Of a DNA stretch of 8,668 nucleotides, positions 5,589-8,668 are shown piece by piece; the stretch's first letter is position 1; every line of letters begins with the position of its first letter. Source of the DNA: Rubrobacteraceae bacterium (GTDB lineage: Bacteria; Actinomycetota; Rubrobacteria; Rubrobacterales; Rubrobacteraceae); contig JAUJMB010000059.1 in NCBI GenBank assembly GCA_030447045.1, positions 1 through 8,668 of the forward strand, written 5' to 3'. Position numbers and translations under genes: made by a program. The notes below the pieces were generated by a model. It did no database searches. It saw only the letters and a list, made by a program, of their open reading frames with translations, and had not been told where the DNA came from.

Positions 5589-8500
5589 ATGGAGCCTTTG
5601 ACGCGAACCACCTCGACAGAGCCTAACCGTACACCTGTCCCTAAAAAAGACGAAGGGGTCCTGCGCGTCTCTTTGCTGGGGCGTTTCGAGGTCTCGGTGG
5701 GGTCCCGGATCGTCGGCGAGGAAGGGTGGCGGCTGCGCAAGGCGGCTGGCCTCGTCAAGCTGCTGGCGCTCGCGCCCTACCACCGCCTCCACCGCGAGCA
5801 GGCCATGGAGTTGCTCTGGCCGGACCTCGCCCCCAGGTCGGCGGCGAACAACCTCCACCAGACCCTCCACGCCGCCCGCCGCACCCTCGAGCCCGACGCC
5901 GCGGACTTCCGGTACCTGACCCTGCGCGACGAGCTGCTGTTCTTGTGCCCGGACGGCGCCCTACGGGTGGACGTGGACGCCTTCGAGGGCGCCGCAGCGG
6001 AGGCCCGCCGGTCGGGGGAGCCCGCCCTTTACCGGAGGGCCCTGGAGCTCTACGCCGGGGACCTGCTGCCCCGGGACCGCTACGAGGAGTGGGCGGAGGA
6101 GCGGCGGGCGGGGTTGCACCAGACGTATTTGGCCCTGCTCTCGGAGCTGGCGGCACTCTACGAGGAACGGGGCGACTTCGACCGGGCCATCGAGGCCCTG
6201 CAGAGGGTGGTCTCCGGCGACCCCGCGCACGAGGAGGCGCACGTGGGCCTGATGCGGGCCTACGCGGGGTCGGGCCGCCGCCACCAGGCCCTCAGGCAGT
6301 ACGGGCGGCTGCAGGAGGCGCTGCGGCGGGAGCTCGGCGTGGCGCCCCGGGAGGCCAGCCGGCGGGCCTACGAGGACATCCTGGCGGGGCGCGTGCCCGA
6401 GAGGGTGCCGCCGTCCGTCGGCCCGGGGCGTGCCGCGCGGGAGATCCGCGGGCACAACTTGCCGGGCTCCCTGACCAGCTTCGTCGGGCGGGAGCGAGAG
6501 AGGGAGGAGGTGGGGAGGCTGCTCCGCACCGCCCGCCTGCTAACCCTGACGGGCCCCGGTGGTTGCGGCAAGACCAGGCTCTCCCTGGAGGTCGCGGGGG
6601 ACCTCGCCGACGCCTACCCGGACGGCGTGCGGCTGGCCGAGTTGGCACCCCTGGCCGACCCCGGGTCGGTGCCGCAGGCGGTGGCCGACGCGCTCTCGGC
6701 GCGCGAGCAACCAGGGACCTCGCCCGCCGAGGCGATCTCGCGCGCCCTGAGCGGCAAGGAGATGCTGCTCGTGCTGGACAACTGCGAGCACCTGGTGGAG
6801 GCTGCCGCCAGGCTCGCCGAGACGCTCCTCGTGGGCTGCCCCGGCCTGCGGATACTGGCCACCAGCAGGGAGGCCCTCGGGGTGGCCGGAGAGGCGATCC
6901 TGCAGGTGCCGCCGCTCTCCGGGCCGGCCCCGGGCGGGCGGCTCTCGGCCGAAGAGCTCGAGGGGTACGAGTCGGTGCGGTTGTTTGTACAGCGGGCGCG
7001 CTACCGCAACCCCGCCTTCGTGCTCACCCCGCAGAACGCTGGGTCCGTGGCCGAGATCTGCGCGAGGCTCGAGAGCCTCCCGCTCGCCATAGAGCTGGCG
7101 GCCGCCAGGGTGGGCCTCTCCGTCGAGCAGGTCGCCGAGAGGCTCGACAACGCCCTGGGCCTGCTGACCACGGGGCCAAGGACCACCACCCCGCGTCAAC
7201 GGACCCTGCGCGGGGCGCTCGACTGGAGCTACGACCTGCTCTGCGACCCCGAGCGGGCGCTGTTGCGGCGCCTCTCGGTGTTCGCCGGCGGCTGGACGCT
7301 CGAGGCGGCGGAGGTCGTCGGTCCCGACGGCGAGGTCGAGGCCGGGGACGTCCTCGACGTTCTCTCGCAGCTCGTGGAAAAGTCCCTCGTCGTGGCGCAG
7401 GCCGTCGGGGAGGGCGTCGTGCGCTACAGGATGCTCGAGCCCGTGCGCCAGTACGCCGACGAGAGGCTCGCGCAGGACGACGAGCGCGAGGGGGCGAGGC
7501 GCCGGCACGCCGGCTGGTGTCTCTCGTTCGTCGAGGAGGCGGAGGCGGGGCTGCGGGGGCCGGATCAAGCCTCCTGGGTCGAGCGGACCAACCGGGAGAA
7601 CGCCAACGTGCAGGCAGCTCTCGGCTGGTCGCTCGACGCCGATCCTGAGACGGCGCTGCGGCTGGCCGCGATGATGGGCTACTTCTGGTACCGCTACGGC
7701 CGCATAGCCGAGGGGCACCGCTGGCTCGAAGCGGTGCTCGCGCACACCGAGGGTTTCGAGACCTCCACCAGGGCCAGGGTGCTCAGGTTCGCCGGCGTCC
7801 TCTCCGAGGAGAGCGGCCTCTACGGGCGGGCGCAAGAACTTCACGAGCGGGGGCTGGCACTCTACCGGCGGCTGGGCGAGAAGCAGGGCGAGGCCGCCTC
7901 GCTCACCAGCCTCGGGGCGCTGGCTTTCGCCGTTGGCGACATGGAGCGCGCGGTCGCGCTGACCCGCGAGTCCCTCGCCCTCAAGAGGGAGCTGGGCGAC
8001 GAGAGGGGCCTGATGTCCTCCCGCAACAACCTCGGCGAGATGCTCCAGGCCGCGGGGGATCTGGCGGGGGCGCAGGCGCTCTACGAGGAGAACCTGGAGA
8101 GCGACCGGAGGTTGTCAGACGAATGGGGCGCGGGGGTCACCCTGCTCAACCTGGGTACCCTGGCCGTCGAGCAGGGCGAGCCCGACCGCGCGGAGGGGCT
8201 GCTGCTCGAGGCCCTGCGCACGCTGCTGCGCTTCGGGGACGAGGACGCCGTCGCCGAGTGCCTGGACTCCCTGGCCGCCGCGGCCGGCACCCGCGGCGAG
8301 GGCCACCGGGCGGCGACCCTCTTCGGCGCGGCGGAGGCGGCGCGGGAGAGCCTCGGCACCCCCCTCAGGCCCGTGGAACGCAACAGGTACGAGCGTTTCG
8401 TCGCCGCCTCGCGGCGCGGCACAGACGGGGCTGCCTGGACCTCCGCGTGGAAGGCGGGCCGCGCCCTCTCCCTCGGGGAGGCGGCCGAGCGGGCACTCTC

Positions 8501-8668
8501 CCCGGAGGACCGCAGGCCGGATGCCTCCGACGGGCGCCGGGACCCCCTGACCCCCCGAGAGCGGGAGGTGGCGCTCCTGGTCGCCGCGGGCCTCTCCAAC
8601 CGCCGCATCGCCGAGAAGCTCTCCATCTCCCAGAACACTACCGCCACCCACGTCGGCAGGATCCTCAA
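5589..8668 (+). CDS. Large SARP-STAND(NB-ARC)-TPR-LuxR transcriptional regulator (3' end outside window)
   Basis: The frame is open for 1026 codons from ATG 5589 to the window edge. Domains in order: OmpR-type winged helix (about 26-120; RLRKAAGLVKLLALAP, ELLWPDLAPRSAANNLHQTL); BTAD helical domain of AfsR/DnrI-type SARPs (about 125-266; DFDRAIEALQRVV, ELGVAP); STAND ATPase opening LPGSLTSFVGRERE (291-304), with Walker A GPGGCGKT (322-329), Walker B LLVLD (393-397), sensor TSR (425-427) and a GLPLA-like SLPLAIELAAAR (496-507); a winged-helix module (TLRGALDWSYDLL 539-551; MLEPVRQYA from 615); TPR-like repeats (about 738-911); and a LuxR helix-turn-helix (DPLTPREREV from 985; GLSNRRIAEKLSIS; NTTATHVGRIL). 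It should be an ATP-switched transcription factor sensing a ligand or protein through the TPRs. AfsR lacks the C-terminal LuxR domain, and typical STAND-LuxR proteins lack the SARP part. AAAGGGG (5575-5581) is seven bases before the ATG; in-frame GTG 5571 is an alternative start. Targets are unknown. Confidence 0.9.
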   Translation, partial: MEPLTRTTSTEPNRTPVPKKDEGVLRVSLLGRFEVSVGSRIVGEEGWRLRKAAGLVKLLALAPYHRLHREQAMELLWPDLAPRSAANNLHQTLHAARRTLEPDAADFRYLTLRDELLFLCPDGALRVDVDAFEGAAAEARRSGEPALYRRALELYAGDLLPRDRYEEWAEERRAGLHQTYLALLSELAALYEERGDFDRAIEALQRVVSGDPAHEEAHVGLMRAYAGSGRRHQALRQYGRLQEALRRELGVAPREASRRAYEDILAGRVPERVPPSVGPGRAAREIRGHNLPGSLTSFVGREREREEVGRLLRTARLLTLTGPGGCGKTRLSLEVAGDLADAYPDGVRLAELAPLADPGSVPQAVADALSAREQPGTSPAEAISRALSGKEMLLVLDNCEHLVEAAARLAETLLVGCPGLRILATSREALGVAGEAILQVPPLSGPAPGGRLSAEELEGYESVRLFVQRARYRNPAFVLTPQNAGSVAEICARLESLPLAIELAAARVGLSVEQVAERLDNALGLLTTGPRTTTPRQRTLRGALDWSYDLLCDPERALLRRLSVFAGGWTLEAAEVVGPDGEVEAGDVLDVLSQLVEKSLVVAQAVGEGVVRYRMLEPVRQYADERLAQDDEREGARRRHAGWCLSFVEEAEAGLRGPDQASWVERTNRENANVQAALGWSLDADPETALRLAAMMGYFWYRYGRIAEGHRWLEAVLAHTEGFETSTRARVLRFAGVLSEESGLYGRAQELHERGLALYRRLGEKQGEAASLTSLGALAFAVGDMERAVALTRESLALKRELGDERGLMSSRNNLGEMLQAAGDLAGAQALYEENLESDRRLSDEWGAGVTLLNLGTLAVEQGEPDRAEGLLLEALRTLLRFGDEDAVAECLDSLAAAAGTRGEGHRAATLFGAAEAARESLGTPLRPVERNRYERFVAASRRGTDGAAWTSAWKAGRALSLGEAAERALSPEDRRPDASDGRRDPLTPREREVALLVAAGLSNRRIAEKLSISQNTTATHVGRIL

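Noticed and set aside
3989..5758. 589-codon open frame on the minus strand opposite the membrane-protein gene
   Set aside because: Its translation is almost entirely Arg, Glu, Gly, Asp and Ala, without hydrophobic core or motif, as expected of an antisense frame in GC-rich coding sequence. The opposite frame gives a clean membrane protein.
5726..7648. 640-codon plus-strand open frame rich in Arg, Gly, Pro and Ala
   Set aside because: It is the +1-shifted shadow of the SARP/STAND/LuxR gene, whose own frame (5589 onward) carries every domain motif and is open to the window end.
6540..7844. 434-codon minus-strand open frame opposite the regulator
   Set aside because: Low-complexity antisense shadow with no recognisable domain; the sense strand encodes the ATPase domain here.
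8081..8668. Minus-strand open frames at the right edge (195 and 178 codons)
   Set aside because: Both are antisense to the TPR and LuxR part of the regulator and are Ser/Arg/Ala-rich without motifs.
1..8668. CRISPR array, tRNA/rRNA, insertion sequence, phage or attachment-site signals
   Set aside because: No spaced direct repeats, tRNA-like cloverleaf, transposase motif or terminal inverted repeats were seen on reading both strands. A cmscan and a tRNAscan would be the decisive check.

Overview
The window is very GC-rich (roughly 70% by eye), with G/C-dominated third codon positions, few and short intergenic gaps, and two or three non-ATG starts. The gene families point to a high-GC actinobacterial-type genome. 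The compact PhzF protein, the ClpS-like protein and the SARP/STAND regulator recall Rubrobacter-type lineages, but that placement is an inference from memory, not a search. I see no rRNA, tRNA, CRISPR array, transposase, phage gene or attachment site. This is a chromosomal housekeeping/accessory stretch with seven substantial genes and one 3' gene tail.

Positions 1-1859 (+) look like one tightly packed operon. It holds the last codons of an unidentified gene (1-51), a compact PhzF-family isomerase-like protein (58-726), an ECHDC3-like enoyl-CoA hydratase/isomerase-fold protein that lacks both classical catalytic glutamates (737-1528), and a divergent ClpS-like adaptor in which the usual N-degron-binding His is Asp (1536-1859). 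The gaps are 6, 10 and 7 nt.

Positions 1862-4012 (-) hold two genes pointing the other way. One is a lipoprotein of the PQQ-type glucose/sorbosone dehydrogenase family (1862-3076), which ends 2 nt from the clpS-like stop. Upstream of it is an aldo-keto reductase (3136-3999) whose natural N-terminus appears to start at an AUA codon with an ideal Shine-Dalgarno sequence. A perfect TATAAT box lies between the two, so the dehydrogenase probably has its own promoter.

Positions 4013-4150 are a divergent intergenic region. Positions 4151-5494 (+) encode a 447-aa polytopic membrane protein of unknown function. Two conserved-looking polar hairpin motifs in its two halves suggest an ion-transporter-like fold. 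A hairpin (possible terminator) and a good sigma70-type promoter follow.

Positions 5589-8668 (+) encode a very large regulator (at least 1026 aa) that runs off the right edge. It joins an AfsR/DnrI-type SARP front end (winged helix plus BTAD), a STAND/NB-ARC ATPase, TPR-like repeats and a C-terminal LuxR helix-turn-helix. It therefore carries two different DNA-binding domains in one chain. Its reading frame is open throughout with no stop inside the window. It is the most unusual object here.

I find no clear multi-gene undescribed system. The items most worth following are the dual-DNA-binding regulator, the AUA start codon, the ClpS-like protein with an altered degron pocket, and the unassigned permease-like protein.
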